From TMED27 sp964350435 (GTDB lineage Bacteria; Pseudomonadota; Alphaproteobacteria; Micavibrionales; Micavibrionaceae): DNA of 64,000 nt. This document shows positions 44,885 through 53,188 of this stretch, piece after piece. The notes below the pieces were generated by a model. It had not been told where the DNA came from. It did no database searches and was given only the letters and a program-made list of their open reading frames with translations. Position numbers and translations under genes: made by a program. The DNA is taken from the NCBI GenBank assembly GCA_964350435.1, contig CAYGJS010000008.1:1-64000 (forward strand). Reading direction: 5' to 3'. Within the stretch, counting starts at the first letter, position 1; the number at the start of each line of letters is the position of its first letter.

Positions 44885-44968
44885 CTCTTACTTCTTACTT
44901 CTTACCTCTTACTTCTTACCTCTTACCTCTTACCTCTTACCTCTTACCTCTTACCTCTTACCTCTTTA
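44885..44968. repeat. Heptad array (CTCTTAC)n flanking the S23-like gene, right side
   Basis: Eleven consecutive 7-base units, mostly CTCTTAC with three TTCTTAC variants, followed by one degenerate unit CTCTTTA that contains the bamB stop codon. On the coding strand of the S23-like gene each unit reads GTAAGAG or GTAAGAA. It sits exactly between the bamB stop and the S23-like start. Confidence 0.95.
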
Positions 44969-46291
44969 TCTATAAGCGCTTAAGGTGCCGCTTTCGCTCA
45001 GCATATAGAGCGTGCCGCCCGCTATAATCGGGGGCAGGGCTATATCATCGCCCGCATCCCATTGGCGCAGGATTTCACCCGTTTCGGGGCTGATTTCAAA
45101 GACGCGGCCATCTGTTCCCGCAACAATCAGGCGGCCACCTGCGAGCAAGGGGCCTGTCAGAATGATCGGCTTTTTGTCTTGCATGCGGGGAAGTTCGGTA
45201 ACCCAGCGCACGGAGCCTGTATCTCTGCCCAGAGCGATGAGTTTGTTTTCAGTAGAAAGGACAAAAAGGTGATTGCCGGCAACCCATGGGGTTTGGGTGC
45301 CGCTGATTTCACGCTGCCAGAGGCGGTTGCCGCTGCGCTCATCAATGGCGACGAGTCTTCCTGCGAAGGAGATGGCATAGACGATGCCTTTGTCGATGAC
45401 CGGCAATGCCTTGATATCGGCGATGGAGGACAGGCCGCCGAAATTGCGGACGCTGGAGAGGCTGTCTGTCCATGCGACGGAGCCGTTTTCAACGCGCAGT
45501 GCGGTGATTTCACCGGAGGAGAAAGCGGGAATGACGACATCGTTATTGGCGGCGGGGCTGGCGGCGCCGATTAAACCTGCGATTTCGCTGATGCCTTGAT
45601 ATTCCCACAAGGATTTGCCGTCAAAGGCATCCAACGTGATGAGGCGGCTGTCGAGGGTCGAGATAAAGATGCGGCCATTCATTATGGTTGGCGCGGCGCG
45701 GGCGGGGGCAGGCAGAGGGCGGCGCCACTGGATTATGCCATCGAGGGGGCTTACGGCGAGAACTTCGCTGGAGCCGTTTGTCACGTAAAGCATGCCATCG
45801 GCAAACGATACTCCGCCGCCGACAATCGCGTCGTCTTCGGCTTTGTTGCGGATATCCTTGCGCCAAATTTGTTTGCCATTTGTGATATCAAAAGCGGAAA
45901 GATGGGCATCGGTATCGAGGGTAAAAATCCGGCCATCTGCCAGAACAGGCTGGGCGGTCAAAGGGAGGTCGCCGCCGCCGCCCTGGCCGATATCTGCGCT
46001 CCATATGCGTTTGAGGCCTTCGGGATTAAGGGCGAGGTTTTGCATGGAGTGATTCGGGTAGCCGCCGACTTGCGGCCAGAATTCATTTTGCCATTCTTCG
46101 GGGGTGATGAGGCCTTGGGCTTGCAGGGCGGTGTCATCGGGTTCCAGAGATTTTTGCAGTTCAAGGACGCTGATGCGCTCGCCGGGCAGGGGAGCGGGTT
46201 CGTTATCGCCGAAGGGGCTGGAGCAGGCGTTCAGAGCGAGGGCGGCCAGAGTGCAGAGAAAGAGAGAAAGCGCGAGGGTTTTATTCATCAT
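44966..46291 (-). CDS. bamB: Outer membrane assembly lipoprotein BamB-like PQQ beta-propeller
   Basis: About 441 residues from the ATG at 46291 (next ATG 46288). A lipoprotein signal ends in ALNACSS, with lipidation at the cysteine. The rest is a beta-propeller of PQQ-type repeats (GRIFTLDTDAHLSAFD, GKQIWRKDI, GRLVAIDERSGNRLWQ, GRVFEISPETGEILRQW). BamB helps the BAM complex insert outer-membrane proteins. The start overlaps the upstream TPR gene. The yfgM-bamB-der order matches E. coli except for the inserted cassette. Confidence 0.92.
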   Translation of the reverse strand: MMNKTLALSLFLCTLAALALNACSSPFGDNEPAPLPGERISVLELQKSLEPDDTALQAQGLITPEEWQNEFWPQVGGYPNHSMQNLALNPEGLKRIWSADIGQGGGGDLPLTAQPVLADGRIFTLDTDAHLSAFDITNGKQIWRKDIRNKAEDDAIVGGGVSFADGMLYVTNGSSEVLAVSPLDGIIQWRRPLPAPARAAPTIMNGRIFISTLDSRLITLDAFDGKSLWEYQGISEIAGLIGAASPAANNDVVIPAFSSGEITALRVENGSVAWTDSLSSVRNFGGLSSIADIKALPVIDKGIVYAISFAGRLVAIDERSGNRLWQREISGTQTPWVAGNHLFVLSTENKLIALGRDTGSVRWVTELPRMQDKKPIILTGPLLAGGRLIVAGTDGRVFEISPETGEILRQWDAGDDIALPPIIAGGTLYMLSESGTLSAYR

Positions 46292-46949
46292 TTGTCTTTT
46301 TGCTTGTGGCCTGCGCTGTATAGAGTTTTTCGAGGGCGCGGGCGCGGTTATACATGCTGTCGGGTAGGCCTTGGGTATTGGAAATCTCATTTAAATGGGC
46401 GCGTGCTTTTTCAAAGTTCTGCTCATGATGCGCTATCAGGACGGCTATTTCAAGATGGGCGTGTGCAGACCACGGATTTGAGGTGCTGCCGGCGATGGGT
46501 TTGAGCAAGGAGATGAGTTCCTGTGCTTTTTCCTTATCGCTGCCGCCGATTCGGGAGGCCATGAGCACGCCTAGGGCACGGATGTCAGCGGGGATTTTTT
46601 GGTCTTGGGCGATTTTCATATAGAGCGTGAGGGCTTCGGCGGTTTTGTTGGTTTGCATGAAAACCCCTGCGCCGTTGAGATATTGAATGCCGCGAAGAGC
46701 CGGGCGCATATCGAGTTTTTCGAGTGTGAGCAGGTTTTCGGGGTAGTTTTCGGCTTGTTGAAGTTCGACCATCAGGGCGGTTTGTTTTTCTTTAACGGAC
46801 GTATTCCATGCGGTGTAGCCAGAATAGGCGGCGGTCAGGAGTATCGTAGCGATGATGAATGTCAGGATATAGGGAGCGTTGTCTTTCCAGAGTTTTTCTA
46901 TGCGTTCCTGACGCATGATTTGATCGACTTCGGCGAGTATTTCCGACAT
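46281..46949 (-). CDS. YfgM-like membrane-anchored TPR protein
   Basis: 222 residues: a short cytoplasmic N-terminus (EVDQIMRQERIEKLWKDN), one membrane helix (YILTFIIATILLTAAYSGYTAW), and a periplasmic part with tetratricopeptide-like helices. This layout and its place just before bamB and der identify the YfgM type, which cooperates with periplasmic chaperones and the SecYEG translocon. Its stop codon overlaps the bamB start region (ATGATGAATAA). Confidence 0.85.
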   Translation of the reverse strand: MSEILAEVDQIMRQERIEKLWKDNAPYILTFIIATILLTAAYSGYTAWNTSVKEKQTALMVELQQAENYPENLLTLEKLDMRPALRGIQYLNGAGVFMQTNKTAEALTLYMKIAQDQKIPADIRALGVLMASRIGGSDKEKAQELISLLKPIAGSTSNPWSAHAHLEIAVLIAHHEQNFEKARAHLNEISNTQGLPDSMYNRARALEKLYTAQATSKKTNDE

Positions 46950-47003
46950 TTCTTGTTCCTTTATATTTTTAAGCGCAGGTAGACACAGTTACTTCATTTT
47001 GGG

Positions 47004-47068
47004 TTTCCCGCGCAAGCGAGAATCTTGGTTTGATTTTATATTAAAGATCCCTGCTTTCGCAGGGAATT
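47004..47068. repeat. Dispersed palindrome (TTCCCGCGCAAGCGAGAATCT type)
   Basis: TTCCCGCGCAAGCGAGAATC pairs imperfectly with GATCCCTGCTTTCGCAGGGAA across an AT-rich loop. This form of short palindrome (two arms ending in GATC or GAATC, each with its own CGC/GCG stem) is familiar from other alphaproteobacterial genomes. It occupies the 131-base spacer between the redoxin and TPR genes. Confidence 0.7.
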
Positions 47069-47080
47069 CACTTTATTGAG

Positions 47081-47635
47081 TTATTCTTTCCATTTGATGG
47101 AGCAGCCCATGGACGGGGTTTGCGGAGCGGAAGGGGGGAGGCCTTGTGCGATTTCGAGCATGGCATTTACGAGTTCTTTGATGGTGGTCTCGTCTGCGTC
47201 TTTTGGCCCTGCGCTGTCGAGGCGGCCCCGGTATTGGAGAAGTCCAGAAGCATCGAAGCCGAAGATGTCGGGGGTGCAAACGGCGTCATAGGCTTTAGCT
47301 ACGCTTTGGGTTTCGTCGATCAGATAGGGGAAGGCGAAGTTGTTTTCTTCGGCGAAAATTTTCATGTTTTCAAACGAATCAGCAGGGTAGTTGTCGGTGT
47401 CGTTGGGCATGATGCATACGATGCCTATGCCATGGCTTTGCAGGTTTTTGGCGTCATGGACGAAGCGTTTTATGATGGCCTTGACGTAGGGGCAATGGTT
47501 GCAGATGAAGGCGATCACGGTTGCGTTTTCGCCTTTGACATCATTGTAGGATAAGGTTTTGCCGTCGATGTTTTTGAGTGTGAAGTCGGGAGCCTTAAAA
47601 TCAGCCTCGAGCGCGGGTGTGTTTAGAAGTACCAT
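47081..47635 (-). CDS. Thioredoxin-like (redoxin) protein, cytoplasmic
   Basis: 184 residues, without a signal peptide. The thioredoxin-fold active site reads FICNHCPYVKAIIKRF: a single cysteine in the peroxiredoxin-like position, in the NHCPYVKA form of a widespread redoxin subfamily. The C-terminus MGCSIKWKE resembles that of the secreted relative at 1222-1833 (PYGCSVKY). The shared features suggest paralogs for two compartments. Substrate is unknown. Confidence 0.88.
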   Translation of the reverse strand: MVLLNTPALEADFKAPDFTLKNIDGKTLSYNDVKGENATVIAFICNHCPYVKAIIKRFVHDAKNLQSHGIGIVCIMPNDTDNYPADSFENMKIFAEENNFAFPYLIDETQSVAKAYDAVCTPDIFGFDASGLLQYRGRLDSAGPKDADETTIKELVNAMLEIAQGLPPSAPQTPSMGCSIKWKE

Positions 47636-47708
47636 GGGAATGTCTTTCTTCGTTTTTTATAGAGATGTGCATTTTATATCAAAAAGTCAATTTATTACAA
47701 ATATGTTA

Positions 47709-47737
47709 TTGACAATCATTCGCAATAAAAATATGAG
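47709..47737 (+). promoter_or_regulatory. Promoter with possible Fur-like operator before the barrel gene
   Basis: TTGACA (47709-47714), a 17-base spacer and TATGAG (47732-47737) make a good sigma70-type promoter. The spacer reads ATCATTCGCAATAAAAA; together with the preceding bases, GACAATCATTCGC resembles half of a Fur box (AATCATT core). Iron regulation is only a suggestion. Confidence 0.5.
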
Positions 47738-47776
47738 AGTTCATTCATTCAAATTTACAAGCAAGAGGGTTACATT

Positions 47777-48508
47777 ATGAGAATTTCTTCGGTTAAAATT
47801 TCTGTTCTTGGTCTTATGAGTATCGGGATTGCGGCTGTTCCAACGGCGGCGTTTGCGGGCAAAAGCGTTTCATCGCCTTATGTTGATAAAGGCGAGATCG
47901 AGATCGAGTCCAAGTTTGAAAGAAAATTTGATGACCGGTCTGCGGTTGATGGGGAATGGGAACAGAGTTTTGAAGTCGGGTATGGTTTGACCGATTATCT
48001 GGGTGTGGAAGCCGGGATTGAGTTTGAAAACCCGGCGAATGACGATATTGAGACGAAGAAACTTGAGCTTGAAGCGAAAGTGCAGCTGGCGGAGAAGGGC
48101 GCATGGATTGTCGATCCTGGCTTGAAGTTTGGTTATGGTTATAGCACGAATGGCGGCACGGATGAGATTGAAGCGGAGATTTTGCTGGCTAAAACCATCG
48201 GAAAATTCTCTCATGTTATGAATCTTGAACTTGGCCATGAGGTTGGGGAAGGGTCTTCGGATCGGTATGAGCACGGGATTTCCTGGAAAACCAAGTATAA
48301 ATATAAAGAAATATTCTCGCCGGGCATTGAGTATTATGGCAGCATGGGTGATTCAACCGAGGATTATGATGATCAAAGCCATTTGCTGGGGCCTGTGGCG
48401 TATGGGGATTTGACCGAGAATTTTGAATATGCGTTTGGCGTTTTGGCGGGGATTTCCGATGCGGCGCCGGACGCCACGGTGAAGTTGAATTTTGAATATA
48501 AATTCTAA
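47777..48508 (+). CDS. Predicted outer-membrane beta-barrel protein, unknown function
   Basis: 243 residues with a signal peptide (VLGLMSIGIAAVPTAAFAG). The mature part alternates polar and hydrophobic residues in beta-strand patterns (EIEIESKFERKF, SFEVGYGLTDYLGVEAGIEF, HVMNLELGHEV, VKLNFEYKF) and ends in phenylalanine, as required for BAM-dependent insertion. It is acidic and about the size of a 10-12-strand barrel. I do not recognise a specific family. It has its own promoter and terminator, and a strong purine-rich leader (AAGAGGG). Confidence 0.72.
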   Translation: MRISSVKISVLGLMSIGIAAVPTAAFAGKSVSSPYVDKGEIEIESKFERKFDDRSAVDGEWEQSFEVGYGLTDYLGVEAGIEFENPANDDIETKKLELEAKVQLAEKGAWIVDPGLKFGYGYSTNGGTDEIEAEILLAKTIGKFSHVMNLELGHEVGEGSSDRYEHGISWKTKYKYKEIFSPGIEYYGSMGDSTEDYDDQSHLLGPVAYGDLTENFEYAFGVLAGISDAAPDATVKLNFEYKF

Positions 48509-48537
48509 ATTCCGTGTTTTTGTAGATTTTTATAGAG

Positions 48538-48562
48538 GGGCCGTTGATGACGGCCCTTTTGT
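48538..48562 (+). terminator. Rho-independent terminator after the barrel gene
   Basis: GGGCCGT and ACGGCCC pair around TGATG, followed by TTTTGTTTTTT. Confidence 0.9.
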
Positions 48563-48581
48563 TTTTTGATAGAGTAAAAGA

Positions 48582-48914
48582 ATGTCTGAGATTATTCCGT
48601 TTTCAAAATCTTCGCATCCGTCCGGATTTAGTAATTGGCAGTTTAAGAAGCTGGACGGTTTGTATTTACAATCGGCGGCGAAGGGCGTTTTGACGTATCG
48701 CACAGTCGATTGTGATTTTGACGAGGGGGTTGCGAGCTATACCTATTACAAGTCAGAGCATTTTGCGCCGTATTTGAGATTTTTGATTCGCCGCGTGGGC
48801 CCGAGGGTCAGTATGTATGAGGTTTATCTTCAAGACAAAGGGCGGATCTTTAAAAGCGGGGTTTTTGAGAGGGCCTTTGAGCGGCTGCGGATTGAGGTCG
48901 AAAATCTTTTATAG
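48582..48914 (+). CDS. Hypothetical 110-residue protein
   Basis: A short soluble protein, mixed alpha/beta, with conserved-looking aromatic residues (SGFSNWQFKKLDGLYLQ, ASYTYYKSEHFAPYLRF) and a basic C-terminal helix (FERAFERLRIEVENLL). No signal peptide or membrane helix. I do not recognise it. It starts 20 bases after the terminator of the barrel gene, so that hairpin is probably not an absolute barrier or the gene has its own promoter. A dispersed palindrome begins at its stop. Confidence 0.55.
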   Translation: MSEIIPFSKSSHPSGFSNWQFKKLDGLYLQSAAKGVLTYRTVDCDFDEGVASYTYYKSEHFAPYLRFLIRRVGPRVSMYEVYLQDKGRIFKSGVFERAFERLRIEVENLL

Positions 48915-49010
48915 CTGTCATTGCGAGGAAGCCTAAGGCTGACGCGGCAATCCAGAAAATCTTCTTGAAGGTTATGGATTGCTTCGCTACGCTCGCAAAG
49001 ACGCGAAGGA
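48913..49010. repeat. Dispersed palindrome (GTCATTGCGAGGAAGC type) before icd
   Basis: GTCATTGCGAGGAAGC ... GCGGCAATCCAGAAAATCTTC on the left is paired with GAAGGTTATGGATTGCTTCG and CTACGCTCGCAAAGACGC on the right. This palindrome resembles the widespread TTGCGAG/GGATTGC repeats of many bacterial genomes. It ends a few bases before the icd ribosome-binding site GAAGGAGAGG, so it forms the icd leader. Confidence 0.8.
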
Positions 49011-49017
49011 GAGGGAC

Positions 49018-50235
49018 ATGTCTAAAATTAAAGTGAAAAATCCGATTGTAGAAATGGACGGCGACGAAATGACGCGGATTCTCTGGGCGTTTATCAAGGA
49101 GAAGCTGATCCTGCCTTATCTGGATGTGGATTTGAAGTATTATGATCTGTCGATCCAGAGCAGGGACGCCACCAATGACCAGATTACGATTGATGCGGCG
49201 GAGGCGATTAAGGTGCATGGGGTTGGGGTGAAATGCGCAACGATTACGCCAGACGAAGCGCGGGTTAAAGAGTTTGGTTTGAAGAAGATGTGGAAGTCGC
49301 CAAACGGGACGATCCGCAATATTTTGAACGGGACGGTTTTCCGGGAGCCCATTACTATGAAGAATGTGCCGAAATATGTGCCCGGATGGGAGCAGCCGAT
49401 TATTATTGGCCGGCATGCATTCGGAGATCAGTATAAAGCGACGGATTTGAAAATTCCGGGACCGGGGAAGCTGGAGCTTGTTTATACGCCTGAAGGCGGC
49501 GCGCCGGAGGTGCATGAAGTTTTTGATTTCCCGTCCGCGGGCGTGGGGATGGCGATGTATAATCTGGATGAGAGTATTGAGGGGTTTGCGCGCAGTTCGT
49601 TTAATTACGCCTTAAGCCGCGGCTTTCCGATGTATATGTCAACGAAGAATACGATCTTGAAGCAATATGACGGGAAGTTTATCGAGATTTTTCAGCGCAT
49701 ATATGACGCCGAGTTCAAGGACGCGTTTGAGGCCAAGGATTTGTGGTATGAGCATCGCCTGATTGATGACATGGTGGCGCAGGCGATTAAGTCCAAAGGC
49801 GGGTTTGTCTGGGCGTGTAAGAATTATGACGGTGATGTGCAGTCCGATATTGTGGCGCAAGGATTTGGTTCGCTCGGGCTTATGACCTCCGTGCTGCTGA
49901 CCCCTGATGGGAAATGTGTGGAGGCGGAGGCCGCACATGGAACGGTGACACGACATTTCCGAGAGCATCAAAAGGGGAATCCGACCTCGACCAATCCGAT
50001 CGCCTCGATCTTTGCGTGGACGCGGGGATTGAAATATCGCGGGGAGTTTGACGGCACGCCCGAAGTGGTGGCGTTTGCGGATACTCTGGAGAGGGTTTGT
50101 GTGGAAACCGTTGAAGGCGGGCAAATGACAAAAGATCTGGCGTTGCTGATTTCTAAAGATCAGGCGTATCTAACCACGGAAGAATTTCTGGCGGCTGTGG
50201 ATGGGAATTTGCGCGCGGCGGCGCGTTCAAATTGA
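49018..50235 (+). CDS. icd: NADP-dependent isocitrate dehydrogenase
   Basis: 405 residues from the ATG at 49018, which has the strong upstream AAGGAGAGG. This length and the start KIKVKNPIVEMDGDEMTRIL are those of the eukaryote-like dimeric NADP-IDH subfamily found in alphaproteobacteria, not the E. coli type. Substrate residues (SPNGTIRNILNGTVFREP) and the LIDDMVAQA metal site are present. NADP specificity is suggested by HGTVTRHFREHQKG. It is a TCA-cycle step. Confidence 0.96.
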   Translation: MSKIKVKNPIVEMDGDEMTRILWAFIKEKLILPYLDVDLKYYDLSIQSRDATNDQITIDAAEAIKVHGVGVKCATITPDEARVKEFGLKKMWKSPNGTIRNILNGTVFREPITMKNVPKYVPGWEQPIIIGRHAFGDQYKATDLKIPGPGKLELVYTPEGGAPEVHEVFDFPSAGVGMAMYNLDESIEGFARSSFNYALSRGFPMYMSTKNTILKQYDGKFIEIFQRIYDAEFKDAFEAKDLWYEHRLIDDMVAQAIKSKGGFVWACKNYDGDVQSDIVAQGFGSLGLMTSVLLTPDGKCVEAEAAHGTVTRHFREHQKGNPTSTNPIASIFAWTRGLKYRGEFDGTPEVVAFADTLERVCVETVEGGQMTKDLALLISKDQAYLTTEEFLAAVDGNLRAAARSN

Positions 50236-50313
50236 TTTTATTGAAAAAACTTGGGAACGTGTTATTTATAGCCTGGGCTGAGTTTCCAGCGAATGTAACA
50301 GGATTTTTATGCG

Positions 50314-51465
50314 ATGTTGAAAAAGTTGGTTTTGATCTGCGGGCTCCTTACGGGCTTTTCAGGCGGGGTGGCGCAGGCCGGATATGATAAGCCCTATGTC
50401 GGGGAGATCATAAATTATGACGCCAAATATGAAGATACGTTTGTGCATTTGGCGCGGGATTATAATCTGGGCTTTACCGAGATGCGGGCGGCGAACCCGT
50501 ATGTTGACCCTTGGCTTCCGGGTGCGGGTACGGATTTGATTTTACCGACGATGCATTTGCTTCCTGATGCTCCGCGTCAGGGGGTTGTGATTAATCTGGC
50601 GGATATGCGGCTTTATGCCTATTTGAACGGGGATGAGGCACCCTGGCATACGCCGATTGGTGTGGGGCGCGAGGGATTGAATACGCCTGAAGGGACAACC
50701 AAAATTGTTAGAAAAACAGAAGGACCTGTGTGGCGGCCTACGGAACGGATGCGTAAGGAAGATCCGACGCTTAAGGTTGCTTATGGGCAGGGGCCGGATA
50801 ATCCGATGGGGACGCATGCGCTGTATTTTGGCTGGCCGCAATATGCGATGCATGGAACGAACCGTCCTTTCGGGATTGGGCGGCGCGTGAGTTCGGGGTG
50901 CATTCGATTGTATCCTGAGAAAATCAGAGAGGCGTTTGATTTGATTCCTGTGGGTACGAAAGTGACGATTGTGAATCAACCGATTAAGCTGGCGTGGATT
51001 GAGGACAAGCTTTATATGGAAGCGCATCCGACGTTGGAGCAATCTGTGGCGATGGAAGAAACGGCGCTGGTTCCGGAAAAGAAAATGACCAATAAGGAAA
51101 TGAAATATTTGATTGATGTTGCGGGCGCACATCAGGATCGTTTGCGCTGGCCGGCTATTCGTAAGGTTCTTAAAGAGCGTAACGGCTCTCCGGTGATGAT
51201 TGCGCGGCGTCCCAGTATTGATGTTGATGAGGATTTGGAGATTGAAGAGGCTGAGTTGGGTACGCCGGAAGAGGCTCTAGATTTGCTGGAGGGCGGGTCG
51301 TCTCAGAAATCCGCAGATAAGGCTGCTGCTGTGCAGTCTGTTTCGGTTAAGCCTGCTTTGATTGAAGAGGTTGAGGAGAGTGTTTCTGTTCATTCGGAGT
51401 CGGAGGCAGAGGCGGCGAAGGTGACTGAGAATACTGCGAGACGGTCTTATACGCTTAATAATTAA
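50314..51465 (+). CDS. L,D-transpeptidase (YkuD family)
   Basis: 383 residues with a signal peptide (VLICGLLTGFSGGVAQA). A LysM-like segment (residues 30-80, DTFVHLARDYNLGFTEMRAA) is followed by a YkuD domain with MHGTNRPFGIGRRVSSGCIR; His180 and Cys196 form the catalytic pair. The C-terminal 130 residues are acidic and low-complexity. L,D-transpeptidases form 3-3 crosslinks or attach proteins to peptidoglycan in the periplasm. A strong bidirectional terminator lies downstream. Confidence 0.93.
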   Translation: MLKKLVLICGLLTGFSGGVAQAGYDKPYVGEIINYDAKYEDTFVHLARDYNLGFTEMRAANPYVDPWLPGAGTDLILPTMHLLPDAPRQGVVINLADMRLYAYLNGDEAPWHTPIGVGREGLNTPEGTTKIVRKTEGPVWRPTERMRKEDPTLKVAYGQGPDNPMGTHALYFGWPQYAMHGTNRPFGIGRRVSSGCIRLYPEKIREAFDLIPVGTKVTIVNQPIKLAWIEDKLYMEAHPTLEQSVAMEETALVPEKKMTNKEMKYLIDVAGAHQDRLRWPAIRKVLKERNGSPVMIARRPSIDVDEDLEIEEAELGTPEEALDLLEGGSSQKSADKAAAVQSVSVKPALIEEVEESVSVHSESEAEAAKVTENTARRSYTLNN

Positions 51466-51512
51466 TTTATTCTAAGTGACAACGCCCCTAGGTGGTGGGA
51501 TTTCAGGCGAAA

Positions 51513-51540
51513 AAAAAGGGCCGCAAATGCAGCCCTTTTT
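51513..51540. terminator. Bidirectional terminator between the L,D-transpeptidase and small lipoprotein genes
   Basis: AAAAAGGGC (51513-51521) and GCCCTTTTT (51532-51540) pair around ten bases, with A/T runs on both sides. It ends the two convergent genes. Confidence 0.88.
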
Positions 51541-51557
51541 GATTCTTACATAAAGGC

Positions 51558-51749
51558 TTATTTAGCCTGGTATGTTTTGAAAACTTTTTCTGCTGCTACT
51601 GGAGCTGCTGCTCTAGCGGCATTGTCCATTTCGCCTGCTGTACGCTCGTTTGCGTAGCTTGCGCCAGAATCATAGGAGCTTGTTGTGTCACATGCCGCAA
51701 GACCGAGTACTGATCCGGCGATGCAAAGTGTTGCTGCAAATTTTTTCAT
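51558..51749 (-). CDS. Small lipoprotein, unknown function
   Basis: 63 residues: a lipoprotein signal with the lipobox LAACDTT, then about 43 residues rich in alanine, serine and small residues (GASYANERTAGEMDNAARAA) ending VFKTYQAK. The lipidated cysteine would anchor it in the envelope; the aspartate after the cysteine could favour inner-membrane retention. I recognise no family. A TGACCTCA motif lies upstream, and the bidirectional terminator follows. Confidence 0.7.
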   Translation of the reverse strand: MKKFAATLCIAGSVLGLAACDTTSSYDSGASYANERTAGEMDNAARAAAPVAAEKVFKTYQAK

Positions 51750-51973
51750 TTTGACCTCATTGTTTTTTGTAGTGGTTAAACCGAAAACTTACGCTCTTGA
51801 AAGAGCATTCATTCATTTTCTAGGAGTTACTCAAACGCATTGCACACTGTTTTTCAAGCGTTTTTTATAAATTTTCATCTTTTAGATGTTTTTTGTGATA
51901 ATAATATCGCGTCTATTAATATTCATAAAAAGCGCGTTTGTAGGGTTTGCTAGAGAAAGCTTGCTATCAAGGG

Positions 51974-53188
51974 CTATATACGCTGGTTTTTTGCCACTTG
52001 TTCAAAATATTTATCAATTCCATTTTTGAGGGCGCGGGCAATTTTTTGCCGGTGAGAAGCGGTGTTGAGAAGCTGCGCCTCTTTTTTGTTTGAGATAAAT
52101 CCCGCTTCGACGAGGACGGATGGGATGTCCGGTGCCTTGAGAACGGCGAAGCCGGCGGAGCGGTGGGCGTTGTCGAGCGTTTTAATGCCGGAATTTTTGA
52201 ATGTCTGGACCAGTGTATTGGCAAAAAACTTTGATTGGTTCATGGTTTCGCGCATGGCGAGATCCATGAGAATATCTGCGACTTCTTTATCTTCGGTTTC
52301 GAGATCCACGCCCGCGATCAGGTCGACCTTGTTTTCGCGAGCGGCCAGTTTCGCGGTTTGGGCGTCGGAGGCTTTTTCAGACAGGGTATAGACCGAGGCG
52401 CCGCTGACTTCGGGTTTATCGAGGGCGTCGGCATGAAGCGAAATAAAGAGATCTCCGTCGCTTTGGCGGGCAATTTTGACGCGGTTGCCGAGTTTGATGA
52501 ATGTATCGGTATCGCGGGTGAGTTTTACGCGATAATTTCCGCTGCGCTCCAGCTGGCTTTTGAGTTCCTTGGCCATAGCCAGAGTGATGTTGCGTTCATA
52601 TATGCCATCACCGACTGCGCCGGGGTCAACGCCGCCATGACCGGGGTCAATGATTATGAGTGGTTTTTTTGGGGTGGTTGGTGTTGCGGTTTGTGGCGGT
52701 GCGTTTGGGGGGTCGGGTTGTTTATGGGCGTTGGTTTTGCCGAGATCGCCGTGGAGGCTGTTATTGGTTTTGGCGAAGACGCTGGGGCTGGCATTGGCGA
52801 AATCAATGACGAGGCGCGGTGGTTTTTCGCCGCTGGCGGGGAGGGTGAAGGCACTTTGGATGCTGACGGGGCGGTTCAGGTCGAAGACGATGCGGGAAAT
52901 TCCGGGCTCAAGATTGCCGTGGCGGGTTTCCATGACGCCTGCGCTTTGCGGGCTTTGGATTTGTCCGGCGCGCCATTCAAAGGCGGGCAGGTCGATGACC
53001 ATCCGCACGGGGTCGGGCAATATAAAGGTGCGGAAATCGGCGGCCTGGTCGAGGTCGATGACGAGGCGGGTTTTGCTGTTATATTCGCCGAAGCGCACGT
53101 TTTGAACGGTGAGGGCAAGGGCTTGGCCAGCCTGGAGAAAGGCCATGAGGGTGAGGGCGGCAGCGCAGATTAAATATTTAAGGTTCAA
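51974..53188 (-). CDS. N-acetylmuramoyl-L-alanine amidase with AMIN domain (AmiC type)
   Basis: 404 residues with a signal peptide (ALTLMAFLQAGQALA). An N-terminal AMIN domain (VQNVRFGEYNSKTRLVIDLD) targets septal peptidoglycan, and a C-terminal amidase_3 domain has zinc residues in IIDPGHGGVDPGAVG, ERNITLAMAKEL (Glu), SLHADAL (His) and VLVEAGFISNKKEA (catalytic Glu). It cleaves the sugar-peptide bond during cell separation. It is divergent from rne, a neighbourhood common in alphaproteobacteria. Confidence 0.95.
   Translation of the reverse strand: MNLKYLICAAALTLMAFLQAGQALALTVQNVRFGEYNSKTRLVIDLDQAADFRTFILPDPVRMVIDLPAFEWRAGQIQSPQSAGVMETRHGNLEPGISRIVFDLNRPVSIQSAFTLPASGEKPPRLVIDFANASPSVFAKTNNSLHGDLGKTNAHKQPDPPNAPPQTATPTTPKKPLIIIDPGHGGVDPGAVGDGIYERNITLAMAKELKSQLERSGNYRVKLTRDTDTFIKLGNRVKIARQSDGDLFISLHADALDKPEVSGASVYTLSEKASDAQTAKLAARENKVDLIAGVDLETEDKEVADILMDLAMRETMNQSKFFANTLVQTFKNSGIKTLDNAHRSAGFAVLKAPDIPSVLVEAGFISNKKEAQLLNTASHRQKIARALKNGIDKYFEQVAKNQRI

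Noticed and set aside
44885..44968. Possible CRISPR array
   Set aside because: The units are 7 bases and contiguous, with no spacers and no cas genes nearby.
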